Shown piece by piece: positions 17,770 to 26,968 of a DNA stretch of 64,000 nt. The notes under the pieces were generated by a model, which was not told the origin of the DNA, searched no databases, and worked only from the letters and a program-made list of their open reading frames with translations. The DNA lies in NCBI GenBank assembly GCA_947496535.1, contig CANMDE010000003.1, forward strand, positions 1 through 64,000. The letters run 5' to 3'. Positions within the stretch are counted from its first letter, which is position 1; every line of letters starts with the position of its first letter. The translations under genes and the position numbers were made by a program. Source of the stretch: an uncultured Paracoccaceae bacterium. GTDB taxonomy: Bacteria; Pseudomonadota; Alphaproteobacteria; Rhodobacterales; Rhodobacteraceae.

Positions 17770-18243
17770 ATGAAACTGAATGAACTCTCTGACAACCCAG
17801 GTGCCACCCAGCGTAAGAAGCGCGTAGGTCGTGGCCCAGGTTCCGGCATGGGTAAAACCGGTGGCCGTGGTATCAAAGGTCAGAAATCCCGCTCTGGTGT
17901 AGCGATCAAGGGTTACGAAGGCGGGCAGATGCCCCTTTATCAGCGTCTGCCAAAGCGTGGCTTCAACAAGCCGAACCGCAAGGCATTTGCCGTTGTAAAC
18001 CTGGGGCTTATCCAGAAATTCATCGATGAGAAAAAACTGGATGCCAAGGCAGAGATCACCGAGGATGCGCTTGTTGCGTCCGGTTTGATCCGCCGTAAAA
18101 AGGACGGCATTCGCGTGTTGGCCAAGGGCGATTTCAAAGCCAAGGCCAAGATCACCGTGACCGGTGCATCCAAAGGCGCTGTCGAAGCTGTCGAGAAAGC
18201 TGGCGGGTCACTGACCGTCACAACACCGGCAGCGGCTGAGTAA
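17770..18243 (+). CDS. rplO: 50S ribosomal protein L15
   Basis: A 157-residue L15 with the standard N-terminal glycine- and arginine-rich loop ([20 protein letters not shown]) and a conserved [19 protein letters not shown] segment. AAAAGGAG precedes ATG 17770 at a good distance; an in-frame upstream ATT/TTG-type extension from 17707 is not needed. In most bacteria rplO follows rpmD in the spc operon. Here the upstream neighbour is an unrelated regulator and the gene has its own promoter. secY follows after a strong hairpin. Confidence 0.97.
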   Translation: MKLNELSDNPGATQRKKRVGRGPGSGMGKTGGRGIKGQKSRSGVAIKGYEGGQMPLYQRLPKRGFNKPNRKAFAVVNLGLIQKFIDEKKLDAKAEITEDALVASGLIRRKKDGIRVLAKGDFKAKAKITVTGASKGAVEAVEKAGGSLTVTTPAAAE

Positions 18244-18295
18244 GACCTTGTGAGCGGCGCAGCCGTCGCTTACATAGCTCTTCGAGTTTTCCCAA

Positions 18296-18332
18296 ACGCC
18301 GCTGATCGGGGAACTGATCAGCGGCGTTTTTT
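18296..18332 (+). terminator. Terminator-like hairpin between rplO and secY
   Basis: Perfect 12-bp stem (ACGCCGCTGATC and its complement, 18296-18307 with 18316-18327), eight-base loop and six Ts. It has every feature of an intrinsic terminator, yet stands only 16 bases before the secY start, so it probably attenuates read-through into secY-adk. Confidence 0.8.
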
Positions 18333-18348
18333 ATGAAAAGAGACCCAT

Positions 18349-19710
18349 ATGGCTTCTGCAGCAGAGCAAATGGCAGCCAACGTCAGTTGGAGCGCCTTCG
18401 GCAAAGCAACTGAACTGCGTCAACGTATCCTGTTCACTCTCGGCCTTTTGATCATCTATCGCCTTGGTACCTACATTCCGGTGCCGGGTATTGATGGCGT
18501 AGCCCTGCGTGAGTTCATGGAAGATGCCGCCACTGGTATTGGTGGCATTCTGTCGATGTTCACCGGCGGTGCGCTGTCCCGCATGGGCATTTTTGCTTTG
18601 GGTATCATGCCTTACATCTCGGCCTCGATCGTGGTGCAGTTGCTTGGGTCGATGTATGAGCCTTTGAAAAACCTCAAGAAAGAGGGCGAACAGGGGCGTC
18701 GGAAGCTCAACCAGTATACGCGCTACGGCACCGTGGTTCTTGCCACCGCGCAAGCTTACGGCATGGCCGTCGGGCTTGAGGCGGGCGGTCTTGCTTCTGA
18801 TCCGGGGATGTTTTTCCGCGCGTCTTGCGTGATCACCATTGTTGGCGGGACCATGTTCCTGATGTGGTTGGGCGAGCAGATCACCGCACGCGGGATCGGC
18901 AACGGTATCTCGCTGATCATCTTTGTCGGTATCATCGCCGAAGTGCCCGCCGCTGCCGCACAATTCCTGAGCCAAGGCCGCTCTGGTGCAATCAGCCCGT
19001 TGGTTGTTGTTGGCGTGCTTGTAATGGTCCTAGTCCTGCTGACGTTCGTTGTGTTCATGGAACGCTCGCTGCGGAAAATTCACATCCAATATCCCAAACA
19101 GCAGCGCGGGATGAAGGTTTATGACAGCTCCTCCAGCCACCTGCCGATCAAGGTAAACCCCGCTGGTGTGATCCCTGCGATCTTTGCTTCTGCGTTACTT
19201 TTGCTGCCCACGACCGTCAGCACCTTCAGTGGTGGTACAAGCGGGCCGTTCATGTCCACGATCCTTGCGCTGTTTGGTCCCGGCCAGCCGCTTTATCTGA
19301 TCTTCTTTGGCGGCATGATCATTTTCTTCACGTACTTTTACACTCGCGAAGTGGCGTTCAAGACCGAAGATGTGGCTGAAAACCTCAAGAACCAGAACGG
19401 TTTCGTTCCCGGTATCCGGCCGGGCAAAAAGACGGCCGAATATCTGGACTACGTGGTCGTCCGTGTATTGGTTCTGGGTTCTGGCTATCTGGCGCTGGTG
19501 GCATTGCTGCCGGAAATTATCCGCGCCCAGCTCTCCATCCCGTTTTATTTCGGTGGAACATCGGTGCTGATCATCGTCTCTGTTGGCATGGACACCATTC
19601 AGCAGATACAATCGCATCTTGTGGCCCATCAATACGAAGGCCTGATTGAGAAATCTCAGCTGCGCGGGAGGCGCAGCGGAACCAAACGTAAAGGGCCGAC
19701 GCGTCGATGA
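18349..19710 (+). CDS. secY: Preprotein translocase subunit SecY
   Basis: The 453-residue channel subunit of the Sec translocon, in the inner membrane. It has about ten membrane segments, the N-terminal [12 protein letters not shown] segment, [17 protein letters not shown] (plug and second segment area) and the cytosolic loop [18 protein letters not shown]. Normal length. ATG 18349 lies after AAAAGAGACCCAT, with a weak GAGA ribosome site. It overlaps adk by ATGA, the usual secY-adk pairing of the spc operon. Confidence 0.97.
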   Translation: MASAAEQMAANVSWSAFGKATELRQRILFTLGLLIIYRLGTYIPVPGIDGVALREFMEDAATGIGGILSMFTGGALSRMGIFALGIMPYISASIVVQLLGSMYEPLKNLKKEGEQGRRKLNQYTRYGTVVLATAQAYGMAVGLEAGGLASDPGMFFRASCVITIVGGTMFLMWLGEQITARGIGNGISLIIFVGIIAEVPAAAAQFLSQGRSGAISPLVVVGVLVMVLVLLTFVVFMERSLRKIHIQYPKQQRGMKVYDSSSSHLPIKVNPAGVIPAIFASALLLLPTTVSTFSGGTSGPFMSTILALFGPGQPLYLIFFGGMIIFFTYFYTREVAFKTEDVAENLKNQNGFVPGIRPGKKTAEYLDYVVVRVLVLGSGYLALVALLPEIIRAQLSIPFYFGGTSVLIIVSVGMDTIQQIQSHLVAHQYEGLIEKSQLRGRRSGTKRKGPTRR

Positions 19711-20351
19711 ATATCATATTGTTGGGCCCGCCGGGGGCGGGGAAGGGCACACAAGCGCGCAGGCTGGTGGACGAACGTAACATGGTGCAGCTGAGCACGG
19801 GCGACATGCTTCGCGCGGCCCGCACCAGCGGAACAGAGATGGGCAAGATTGTTGCCGATGTCATGGACCGTGGTGATCTGGTCACGGACGAGATCGTGAT
19901 TGGTTTGATCCGTGAAGAGCTTGAAAAAGATCAGGCAAGTGGTGGCTACATCTTTGACGGTTTCCCCCGTACGTTGGCTCAGGCGGACGCGCTTGGTCGT
20001 TTGCTGATCGATATGGGCGAAAATCTTGATGCTGTTGTCGAAATGCAGGTCGATGACGAGGCGCTGGTTGCGCGCATCACGGCCCGCGCCACCTGCGCGA
20101 GCTGTGGTGAGGTCTACAATGACAACACCAAACCGATCCCCGCAGACGGCAAATGCAGCAATTGCGGATCGACAGAAATCACCCGCCGCGCTGATGACAA
20201 TGAAGAAAGCCTGCGCACACGGCTGTTGGCCTATTACAAGCAGACCAGCCCCTTGATTGGGTATTACTATGCCAAGGGCGATCTGAAATCTGTGGATGGT
20301 CTGGCCAGCATGGATGAGGTGTCTGCGAGCATTGCCAAGGCGCTTGAATAA
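19707..20351 (+). CDS. adk: Adenylate kinase, zinc-type LID
   Basis: Catalyses ATP + AMP to two ADP in the cytoplasm. The 214-residue protein starts with the P-loop [16 protein letters not shown] and has [13 protein letters not shown]. The LID domain carries four cysteines, Cys130, Cys133, Cys150 and Cys153 (two CxxC pairs), which bind zinc in many adenylate kinases; E. coli-type enzymes lack them. Start overlaps the secY stop by four bases, so the genes are co-translated. Confidence 0.96.
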   Translation: MNIILLGPPGAGKGTQARRLVDERNMVQLSTGDMLRAARTSGTEMGKIVADVMDRGDLVTDEIVIGLIREELEKDQASGGYIFDGFPRTLAQADALGRLLIDMGENLDAVVEMQVDDEALVARITARATCASCGEVYNDNTKPIPADGKCSNCGSTEITRRADDNEESLRTRLLAYYKQTSPLIGYYYAKGDLKSVDGLASMDEVSASIAKALE

Positions 20352-20387
20352 GGCTGTATAATCGGCCCGAAAATCTTGGATCAGAAT

Positions 20388-20409
20388 GGATTTTTAAGAA
20401 AATCCTTTT
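20388..20409 (+). terminator. Terminator after adk
   Basis: A seven-base-pair stem GGATTTT / AAAATCC with a TAAG loop, followed by TTTT, 37 bases after the adk stop. The stem is AU-rich, so termination may be partial. It separates secY-adk from rpsM. Confidence 0.55.
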
Positions 20410-20425
20410 GTCCAGCCTGCACCTA

Positions 20426-20453
20426 TTGACGATAAGGTGGATGAGCCATAAAC
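20426..20453 (+). promoter_or_regulatory. Possible promoter for the rpsM operon
   Basis: TTGACG (20426-20431) is a good -35 hexamer; ATAAAC (20448-20453) at 16 bases is a modest -10. It lies just after the adk terminator and about 160 bases before rpsM, where a promoter would be needed. Confidence 0.35.
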
Positions 20454-20528
20454 AGCCCCATCTCGCAAGAGAATCAATCTTTGGTTAAGGGTCGCGCCCA
20501 AACACCATGAGATCACCTGATATGACGC

Positions 20529-20554
20529 AGCCCGGCGCCCAAACGCTCCGGGCT
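20529..20554 (+). other. Leader hairpin upstream of rpsM
   Basis: AGCCCGG (20529-20535) and CCGGGCT (20548-20554) form a seven-base-pair stem with a 12-base loop in the rpsM leader, about 60 bases before the GTG start. Ribosomal operons are often controlled by leader structures that bind their own protein products; this may be one, but nothing identifies a binder. Confidence 0.35.
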
Positions 20555-20611
20555 TACGTTGTGAAAAAAGGGTCTGGAATGACGGACCCGCAACGAAAAG
20601 GAATAGCACAC

Positions 20612-20980
20612 GTGGCACGTATTGCCGGCGTAAACATCCCGACTGCAAAGCGGGTTCCCATCGCCCTCACCTACATCACCGGTATTGGTAACGCCAAAGC
20701 CGAAGAAATCTGCGAAGCCGTGGGCATTGACCGTGCCCGCCGCGTCAACGAACTGTCAGACGCCGAAGTTCTGAAAGTGCGCGAATATATCGACGCCAAC
20801 CTGACTGTCGAAGGCGATCTGCGCCGCGAAGTCACGATGAACGTCAAGCGCCTGATGGATCTGGGCTGCTACCGTGGCCTGCGCCACCGTCGCAACCTAC
20901 CGGTCCGTGGCCAGCGTACATCCACCAACGCACGTACCCGCAAAGGCCCTGCAAAGGCCATTGCCGGTAAGAAGAAATAA
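20612..20980 (+). CDS. rpsM: 30S ribosomal protein S13
   Basis: A 122-residue S13, the usual length, starting [20 protein letters not shown] and ending with the basic tail [15 protein letters not shown] that reaches the P-site tRNA. GTG 20612 is the start: it gives the conserved N-terminus and has AAAAGGA at the right spacing. Upstream in-frame ATGs at 20507, 20522 and 20579 would add up to 35 residues with no family support. First gene of the alpha-operon block rpsM-rpsK-rpoA-rplQ; rpsD is not in this block. Confidence 0.96.
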   Translation: MARIAGVNIPTAKRVPIALTYITGIGNAKAEEICEAVGIDRARRVNELSDAEVLKVREYIDANLTVEGDLRREVTMNVKRLMDLGCYRGLRHRRNLPVRGQRTSTNARTRKGPAKAIAGKKK

Positions 20981-20994
20981 GGAGGGCTGGATAG

Positions 20995-21384
20995 ATGGCA
21001 CGCGATACCAAACGCACCAAAAAGAAGGTCTCCAAGAACATCGCCGCAGGCGTTGCTCACGTGAATTCTTCGTTCAACAACACCAAAATTCTTATCTCTG
21101 ATGTCCAAGGCAATGCGATTGCCTGGTCGTCTGCTGGTACCATGGGCTTCAAGGGTTCACGGAAATCCACACCTTACGCAGCCCAGATGGCAGCCGAGGA
21201 TGCGGGCAAGAAAGCACAGGATCACGGCGTCAAGACGCTTGAGGTCGAAGTGCAGGGCCCCGGTTCCGGCCGTGAAAGCGCACTGCGTGCTTTGGCCGCC
21301 GTTGGTTTCAACATCACATCGATCCGTGACGTGACCCCAATGGCCCACAACGGTTGCCGCCCACCAAAGCGCCGCCGCGTCTGA
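20995..21384 (+). CDS. rpsK: 30S ribosomal protein S11
   Basis: A 129-residue S11, normal length, with [20 protein letters not shown] and the conserved C-terminus [21 protein letters not shown] strong AAGGAGG ribosome site lies before ATG 20995, 14 bases after the rpsM stop. Binds 16S rRNA in the platform of the small subunit. Confidence 0.97.
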   Translation: MARDTKRTKKKVSKNIAAGVAHVNSSFNNTKILISDVQGNAIAWSSAGTMGFKGSRKSTPYAAQMAAEDAGKKAQDHGVKTLEVEVQGPGSGRESALRALAAVGFNITSIRDVTPMAHNGCRPPKRRRV

Positions 21385-21491
21385 TACACCCAAACGTCTT
21401 GGGGTCGTGCTGATGATGCGCGGCCCCAATCCGTCATTTTAACCTCGGGCGTTTGCCTTTTGGACATGGGGCAAACAGGAATGGAGGGACT

Positions 21492-22508
21492 ATGATCCAC
21501 AAAAACTGGGCAGAGTTGATCAAACCAACTCAATTGGAAGTCAAACCGGGCAACGACCCGATGCGTCAGGCAACTGTCGTGGCCGAACCGCTTGAGCGTG
21601 GTTTCGGTCTGACACTCGGCAACGGGTTGCGCCGCATCCTGATGTCGTCGCTGCAAGGGGCTGCGATTACAGCCGTGCAGATCGACAACGTGCTGCACGA
21701 GTTTTCCAGCGTTTCCGGTGTGCGCGAAGACGTCACCGACATCGTTTTGAACCTCAAGGGCGTCGCTATCCGCATGGAAGTCGAAGGCCCCAAGCGTTTG
21801 TCCGTTCAGGCCAAAGGTCCTGGCGTTGTGACGGCTGCTGATATCTCTGAAACGGCCGGTATCGAAATTCTTAACAAAGATCATGTCATCTGCCATCTTG
21901 ATGACGGTGCTGATCTTTACATGGAACTGACTGTCAACACCGGTAAGGGCTATGTTTCCGCCGACAAGAACAAGCCGGAAGATGCGCCTATCGGCATGAT
22001 GTCGATCGATGCGATCTATTCGCCGGTCAAGAAAGTCAGCTATGACGTGCAGCCGACCCGTGAAGGTCAGGTGCTCGACTATGACAAGCTGACCATGAAA
22101 GTCGAAACTGACGGTTCGCTGACACCTGATGATGCAGTGGCTTACGCCGCCCGCATCCTGCAGGATCAGCTGTCGATCTTCGTCAACTTCGATGAGCCCG
22201 AGTCAGCGACTGCTGGTCAGGATGATGACGGTTTGGAATTCAACCCGCTTCTGCTCAAGAAAGTGGACGAGTTGGAACTGTCTGTCCGTTCGGCAAACTG
22301 CCTCAAGAACGACAACATCGTTTATATCGGCGATCTGATCCAGAAGACCGAAGCAGAAATGCTGCGCACCCCGAACTTTGGCCGCAAATCTTTGAACGAG
22401 ATCAAAGAAGTGCTGTCAGGCATGGGTCTGCACCTTGGCATGGACGTTGAGGACTGGCCACCAGACAACATTGAAGATCTGGCCAAGAAGTTCGAAGACC
22501 AGTTCTAA
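21492..22508 (+). CDS. rpoA: RNA polymerase alpha subunit
   Basis: A 338-residue alpha subunit. The N-terminal assembly domain shows [20 protein letters not shown]; a linker then leads to the C-terminal domain with the helix-hairpin-helix stretch [20 protein letters not shown] that contacts upstream promoter DNA and activators. GGAGGG precedes ATG 21492, and the resulting [14 protein letters not shown] matches the alphaproteobacterial N-terminus; ATG 21453 upstream is rejected. Confidence 0.97.
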   Translation: MIHKNWAELIKPTQLEVKPGNDPMRQATVVAEPLERGFGLTLGNGLRRILMSSLQGAAITAVQIDNVLHEFSSVSGVREDVTDIVLNLKGVAIRMEVEGPKRLSVQAKGPGVVTAADISETAGIEILNKDHVICHLDDGADLYMELTVNTGKGYVSADKNKPEDAPIGMMSIDAIYSPVKKVSYDVQPTREGQVLDYDKLTMKVETDGSLTPDDAVAYAARILQDQLSIFVNFDEPESATAGQDDDGLEFNPLLLKKVDELELSVRSANCLKNDNIVYIGDLIQKTEAEMLRTPNFGRKSLNEIKEVLSGMGLHLGMDVEDWPPDNIEDLAKKFEDQF

Positions 22509-22514
22509 GAATTT

Positions 22515-22536
22515 GGGTGGGCCTTCGGGCCCATCC
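22515..22536 (+). other. UUCG-capped hairpin between rpoA and rplQ
   Basis: Nine base pairs (GGGTGGGCC with GGCCCATCC, one G-U) closed by a TTCG loop, an unusually stable tetraloop, seven bases after the rpoA stop. No T-run follows, so it is not a plain terminator. A message-stabilising or processing element for the polycistronic RNA is possible. Confidence 0.5.
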
Positions 22537-22667
22537 GCAAATGCTCGCATTGGCGGGGAATTCGGTGAGTATCAGAATGGTTTTCACCTCGGGCAATACC
22601 GCCCCAATAATACGGCTGGCACGCATCAGACCGTTGCACAAAGTATAAAGCACTTAGGAGAAAGAAA

Positions 22668-23084
22668 ATGCGTCACGCAAGAGGCTACCGCCGCCTGAAC
22701 CGCACACATGAACACCGCAAGGCGCTGTTCGCGAACATGGCTGGCTCGCTCATCGAACATGAGCAAATCAAAACAACACTGCCGAAGGCCAAGGAACTGC
22801 GCCGTGTGGTGGAAAAGCTGGTCACGCTGGGCAAGCGCGGCGATCTGCACGCCCGCCGTCAGGCTGCGGCACAGCTCAAGCAGGACATCCATACAGCCAA
22901 GCTGTTTGAGGTCATCGGCCCACGCTACAAAGATCGTCAGGGTGGCTATATTCGCATCATGAAAGCCGGTTTCCGGTATGGCGACATGGCCCCAATGGCG
23001 ATCATCGAATTCGTTGATCGTGACGTGGATGCCAAAGGTGCGGCTGACAAGGCCCGTGAAGCTGAGGCTGAAGCGACAGAATAA
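22668..23084 (+). CDS. rplQ: 50S ribosomal protein L17
   Basis: A 138-residue L17 beginning [20 protein letters not shown], with the internal [21 protein letters not shown] and the [20 protein letters not shown] segment. The C-terminal extension rich in Ala, Glu and Lys is common in alphaproteobacteria. AGGAGAAAG precedes ATG 22668. It ends the alpha-operon block and is followed by a terminator. Confidence 0.97.
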   Translation: MRHARGYRRLNRTHEHRKALFANMAGSLIEHEQIKTTLPKAKELRRVVEKLVTLGKRGDLHARRQAAAQLKQDIHTAKLFEVIGPRYKDRQGGYIRIMKAGFRYGDMAPMAIIEFVDRDVDAKGAADKAREAEAEATE

Positions 23085-23109
23085 ACGTTTTGATGAAGGT
23101 TTTGAAAAG

Positions 23110-23137
23110 GCCCCGCTCAGAAAGTGGGGCTTTTTTT
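23110..23137 (+). terminator. Intrinsic terminator after rplQ
   Basis: GCCCCGC pairs with GTGGGGC (seven pairs, one G-U) around a seven-base loop and is followed by seven Ts. It ends the ribosomal block 25 bases after the rplQ stop. Confidence 0.85.
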
Positions 23138-23139
23138 GT

Positions 23140-23526
23140 TTAGGGGCAGAAAAGTGGCGGCGCAAGTTCGACGTGATAGGCGCCAAACCACTTTCCTATG
23201 GCTACTTCTGCGCAGACATTCCCATCAGCACCTATGTAGCTTTCGTAAGTTTTGAAGGCGTGCTGATTTCCGTTTGGTAAGATCGCGACAACGCGGAAAG
23301 ATGCCAAACGAGGCCCGTTTTTTCCCATCGGTCTTTCCCAATAACTGTCTATCACCTGTAGCCTTTGTTTCCCCTGATCGGTCCGAGGTTCGACCAAATA
23401 AATGGCAAACAAGCTCAGGAAGAATAGGATTGCGGCGATGATTAGGTAACCAAAAATCCGAAAAATGAACAAAGTCTTTACCTTACAAGTCGCCCAAAGC
23501 AGTCCCAGTATCTTGTAGTTGCTCAT
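23140..23526 (-). CDS. Small membrane-anchored protein, unknown
   Basis: A 128-residue protein with one strong hydrophobic segment (FGYLIIAAILFFLSLFAIYL, about residues 25-45) and an outward domain of about 80 residues ending in two-cysteine NVCAEVAIGKWFGAYHVELA...CP. No family comes to mind. The composition is richer in AT than its neighbours, suggesting lower constraint or later arrival. I chose ATG 23526; a TTG at 23544 is also possible, and neither has a clear ribosome site. Convergent with rplQ, and its start is close to that of rarA on the other strand. Confidence 0.6.
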   Translation of the reverse strand: MSNYKILGLLWATCKVKTLFIFRIFGYLIIAAILFFLSLFAIYLVEPRTDQGKQRLQVIDSYWERPMGKNGPRLASFRVVAILPNGNQHAFKTYESYIGADGNVCAEVAIGKWFGAYHVELAPPLFCP

Positions 23527-23550
23527 TATCACACCAATACTCAAGGGATC

Positions 23551-24861
23551 ATGGCAGACCTTTTCGACAGCACACCATCTTCAGATCAAATCGCCCCTCG
23601 TCCATTAGCCGACAGGCTGCGCCCTGCGAAGCTGGCTGATGTGATTGGGCAGGATCAGGTGCTGGGGCCTGATGCGCCGCTTGGCACGATGCTGTCCTCT
23701 GGGTCACTGTCATCGCTGATCTTTTGGGGCCCGCCCGGTGTTGGGAAAACCACGATTGCCCGGCTGCTGGCGGATGAGACGGACCTGCATTTTGTCCAGA
23801 TCAGTGCGATCTTCACGGGTGTTCCGGACCTGCGCAAGGTGTTCGAGGCCGCAAAGATGCGTCGGCAGAATGGCAAGGGGACGCTGTTGTTCGTCGATGA
23901 AATTCATCGTTTCAACAAGGCGCAGCAGGATGGGTTTCTGCCATACATGGAAGATGGCACGATCCTATTGGTCGGGGCCACGACTGAGAACCCGAGTTTT
24001 GAGTTGAATGCGGCGGTGCTTAGCCGGTCGCAGGTCTTTATCCTCAAACGGCTGGAACTTAAGGATCTTGAACTGCTGGCGCAGCGGGCGGAGATGGAGC
24101 TTGGCAAGACGCTGCCGCTTGATGGCCCGGCACGCGAAGCCCTATTGGAGATGGCCGATGGCGATGGTCGGGCGCTACTGAACTTGATCGAACAGATCGT
24201 CGCCTGGAAGGTTGATGGCAAGCTGGCCACCGACGATCTGACCAAGCGGTTGATGAAGCGCGCGGCGAAATACGACAAATCGGGTGATGAGCATTACAAT
24301 CTGATCAGCGCATTGCATAAGTCGGTGCGCGGGTCAGACCCGGATGCAGCACTTTATTGGTTTGCACGCATGCTGGCCGGGGGTGAAGACCCACGCTATC
24401 TGGCGCGTCGCATTACGCGGATGGCGGTTGAAGATATCGGCCTTGCTGATCCACAGGCGCAGGCGGTCTGTCTGCAATCATGGGAAACCTATGAGCGGTT
24501 GGGATCGCCAGAGGGTGAGTTGGCGCTTGCGCAGGCGCTGACCTACCTCGCGCTCGCGCCCAAGTCGAATGCAGCATATGTTGCATACAAGGCCGCCGTG
24601 GGTGCCGCAAAGAAAACTGGGTCAGAGCCACCACCGGCGCATATTCTCAACGCGCCGACCAGCCTGATGAAAGAGCATGGGTTCGGGGCGGGCTACGCTT
24701 ATGACCATGATGCGGAAGACGGGTTTTCGGGTCAGAACTACTTTCCCGATGGCATGAAACGCGGCGTCTATTACACGCCGGTCGATCGTGGTTTTGAGCG
24801 GGAGCTGAAAAAGCGGGTCGATTACTTTGCAGGTTTGCGCGCCAAGCGCGGCAAGAATTGA
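23551..24861 (+). CDS. rarA: Replication-associated recombination protein RarA (MgsA)
   Basis: A 436-residue AAA+ ATPase acting at stalled replication forks. Walker A is GPPGVGKTT (60-68); Walker B is LLFVDEIHRFNKAQQD around residue 115; sensor 1 is VGATTENPSFELN, then SRSQVFILKRLEL. The C-terminal tetramerisation part contains KHKSVRGSDPDAAL-like and YWFARMLAGGEDPRYLARR segments typical of the family. AAGG lies before ATG 23551. First gene of a tightly overlapping run to ATP12. Confidence 0.94.
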   Translation: MADLFDSTPSSDQIAPRPLADRLRPAKLADVIGQDQVLGPDAPLGTMLSSGSLSSLIFWGPPGVGKTTIARLLADETDLHFVQISAIFTGVPDLRKVFEAAKMRRQNGKGTLLFVDEIHRFNKAQQDGFLPYMEDGTILLVGATTENPSFELNAAVLSRSQVFILKRLELKDLELLAQRAEMELGKTLPLDGPAREALLEMADGDGRALLNLIEQIVAWKVDGKLATDDLTKRLMKRAAKYDKSGDEHYNLISALHKSVRGSDPDAALYWFARMLAGGEDPRYLARRITRMAVEDIGLADPQAQAVCLQSWETYERLGSPEGELALAQALTYLALAPKSNAAYVAYKAAVGAAKKTGSEPPPAHILNAPTSLMKEHGFGAGYAYDHDAEDGFSGQNYFPDGMKRGVYYTPVDRGFERELKKRVDYFAGLRAKRGKN

Positions 24862-24892
24862 CAAGCGCGTCGCAAAAGCCCATGGGACGCGC

Positions 24893-25252
24893 ATGATGAT
24901 ACCTCTCATTTCGGTTGCGCTTGGCGGCGCTCTTGGCTCAGTTTTGCGCTACCTTGTAGGGTTGGCGGTGGTGTTCCCATTGGGCACGCTAACCGTTAAC
25001 GTCATCGGCTCATTTGTCATTGGTTTGGTCTGGGTGCATCTGGCGGCGAAAGGGCTGCAGCATTGGCTGCCCTTCCTGATGACCGGAGTTTTGGGCGGCT
25101 TTACCACGTTTTCGGCATTCACGCTGGACGCGTTGCGCCTGGTGGAAGAGGGGCGTGTGACCGCAGCAGGAGGTTACATCATGACTTCGTTGGTGCTGTC
25201 GGTGGCTGGCTGCGCGCTTGGCCTATGGATCGCGAGAGGCTGGCCCACATGA
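24893..25252 (+). CDS. crcB: Fluoride ion channel CrcB (Fluc)
   Basis: A 119-residue inner-membrane protein with four predicted segments; the family forms dual-topology dimers that export fluoride. Diagnostic parts are GGALGSVLRYLVG, the pore asparagine Asn36 in LTVNVIGSF and the phenylalanine-box helix GFTTFSAF (69-76). I chose ATG 24893 (a second ATG follows at 24896); the frame is open further upstream into rarA. It overlaps rluC by ATGA. No fluoride riboswitch is seen. Confidence 0.93.
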   Translation: MMIPLISVALGGALGSVLRYLVGLAVVFPLGTLTVNVIGSFVIGLVWVHLAAKGLQHWLPFLMTGVLGGFTTFSAFTLDALRLVEEGRVTAAGGYIMTSLVLSVAGCALGLWIARGWPT

Positions 25253-26304
25253 GTGGCGTACAAACCCGCATCATCGGCTCTGATGACGGCGACCAGCGGG
25301 TCGACCGCTATCTGCGCCGTCTGTTCCCGCATCTGACACAAGGCCGCATCGAAAAGATGTGTCGCAAAGGTGAGTTGCGCGTGGATGGTGGTCGGGTCAA
25401 GACCAACACCCGGCTTGAGGTTGGTCAAAAGGTCCGTATTCCGCCACTGCCGACCGAGGAAGAGGCAGAAGCTTTGCGGTCACTCGCCAAGCAGGGCGTG
25501 ACCAAGGCGGATGCCAAGCTGATCCAATCCTGTGTCATCTACAAAGACGACCATATCATTGCGATCAACAAGCCCGCTGGCCTCGCGACCCAAGGTGGCT
25601 CCAAAACCACCCGCCATGTGGACGGTATGGCCGAGGCGCTGACGTTTGGTATGGATGAAAAGCCACGTCTGGTGCACCGGTTGGACAAGGACACCTCTGG
25701 CGTTCTGCTGCTGGCCCGCACCCGGATGATGGCCAAACAACTGACAGAAAACCTGAAACATCGCGAGACCCGTAAGATTTATTGGGCTGCCGTTGCCGGC
25801 GTGCCCCACCCCCGCGCGGGGACGATTAAATACGGGTTGGTCAAAGCGCCTGGCCATGGGCGCGGTGGTGAGAATGAAAAGATGCGCTGTGTTCACCCGC
25901 GCGATGTTGCGACAACCGAAGGGGCCAAACGCGCCACCAGCGATTATGCGGTGATGGACACGCTGGCCTCGCGCGCGTCCTGGTGTGCTTTGGTGCCGAT
26001 CACGGGGCGGACCCATCAGTTGCGTGCTCATATGGCCGAGATTGGACATCCTATTGTTGGTGATGGGAAGTATGGCGGCTCGTCTCAGGAGAACCTTGGC
26101 GATGGTTGGGGCGCTGGCATGGGGAGCGAGATTGGCCGAAAGATGCATCTGCACGCCCGGTCGCTGACGATAGAGCATCCGGCGACGGGTGCGATTTTGC
26201 ACCTGACCGCACCACTGCCGGAGCATATGCAAAACACATGGGATTATGTGGGTTGGAACGTGGACCACGCCCCCGTCGATCCGTTCAACATGCCCGATGA
26301 GTAA
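25249..26304 (+). CDS. rluC: RluC-type 23S rRNA pseudouridine synthase
   Basis: A 351-residue RluA-family pseudouridine synthase. The N-terminal S4 RNA-binding domain covers about residues 18-75 (QRVDRYLRRLFPHLTQGRIE). The catalytic motif is LVHRLDKDTSGVLLL with Asp146 as nucleophile. Later motifs include ITGRTHQLRAHMAEIGHPIV. RluC in E. coli modifies U955, U2504 and U2580 of 23S rRNA; the exact targets here are inferred. ATG 25249 overlaps the crcB stop. Confidence 0.92.
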   Translation: MSGVQTRIIGSDDGDQRVDRYLRRLFPHLTQGRIEKMCRKGELRVDGGRVKTNTRLEVGQKVRIPPLPTEEEAEALRSLAKQGVTKADAKLIQSCVIYKDDHIIAINKPAGLATQGGSKTTRHVDGMAEALTFGMDEKPRLVHRLDKDTSGVLLLARTRMMAKQLTENLKHRETRKIYWAAVAGVPHPRAGTIKYGLVKAPGHGRGGENEKMRCVHPRDVATTEGAKRATSDYAVMDTLASRASWCALVPITGRTHQLRAHMAEIGHPIVGDGKYGGSSQENLGDGWGAGMGSEIGRKMHLHARSLTIEHPATGAILHLTAPLPEHMQNTWDYVGWNVDHAPVDPFNMPDE

Positions 26305-26968
26305 CTTGCGACTGGTGATTTTTGACGTCGATGGCACGCTGGTCGACAGTCAGGCCGAAATACTGGACGCGATGACACTTGCGTTTCAGGGTGAAGGTAT
26401 CGCGATGCCAGATAAGGCGACGGTGCTATCCATCGTCGGGCTGTCACTGGATGTGGCCTTTGCACAGCTTTGCCCCGATGTGGATGCGGCCCGTCGCGCC
26501 CGGCTGGTCACAGGCTACAAGGCTGCTTTTGGGGCGCTGCGCCAGCAGGATCAGGAGTTGGGGCCGCTCTTTCCCGGCGCACGCGAGGCGCTTGCCGCCC
26601 TGCAGGAAGATGATCACACGCTTTTGGCGGTGGCGACCGGCAAGTCCCGCCGAGGGCTTGATAAGGTGTTGGAGCGACATGATTTGACGGGCATGTTCCA
26701 TAGTGAACAGGTGGCGGATCACCATCCGTCAAAGCCGCACCCCTCCATGATCCTGACGGCGTTAAATGAAACCGGTGTGGATCAGCGGCAGGCCGTTATG
26801 TTGGGCGACACGACCTATGACATGGACATGGGCCGCGCCGCGGGCGTGCGCACGATTGGTGTTAGCTGGGGTTATCATGCCGCTGATCTTTTGCGCCCGG
26901 ATCGACTAATCGACAGTTATGCAGATTTGCCGGAAACGGTGGAGATGTTGTTAGGATCGCAGCGATGA
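26297..26968 (+). CDS. HAD-superfamily hydrolase, phosphoglycolate phosphatase-like
   Basis: A 223-residue HAD subfamily IA phosphatase. Motif I is VIFDVDGTLVDSQAEI with nucleophile Asp10 and acid-base Asp12. The helical cap follows. Motif II is LLAVATGKSRRGLDKVL; motif IV is VMLGDTTYDMDMGRAAGVRT. Such enzymes dephosphorylate small metabolites such as 2-phosphoglycolate; the true substrate is not known. ATG 26297 overlaps rluC by eight bases, and the end overlaps the ATP12 gene by four. Confidence 0.88.
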   Translation: MSNLRLVIFDVDGTLVDSQAEILDAMTLAFQGEGIAMPDKATVLSIVGLSLDVAFAQLCPDVDAARRARLVTGYKAAFGALRQQDQELGPLFPGAREALAALQEDDHTLLAVATGKSRRGLDKVLERHDLTGMFHSEQVADHHPSKPHPSMILTALNETGVDQRQAVMLGDTTYDMDMGRAAGVRTIGVSWGYHAADLLRPDRLIDSYADLPETVEMLLGSQR

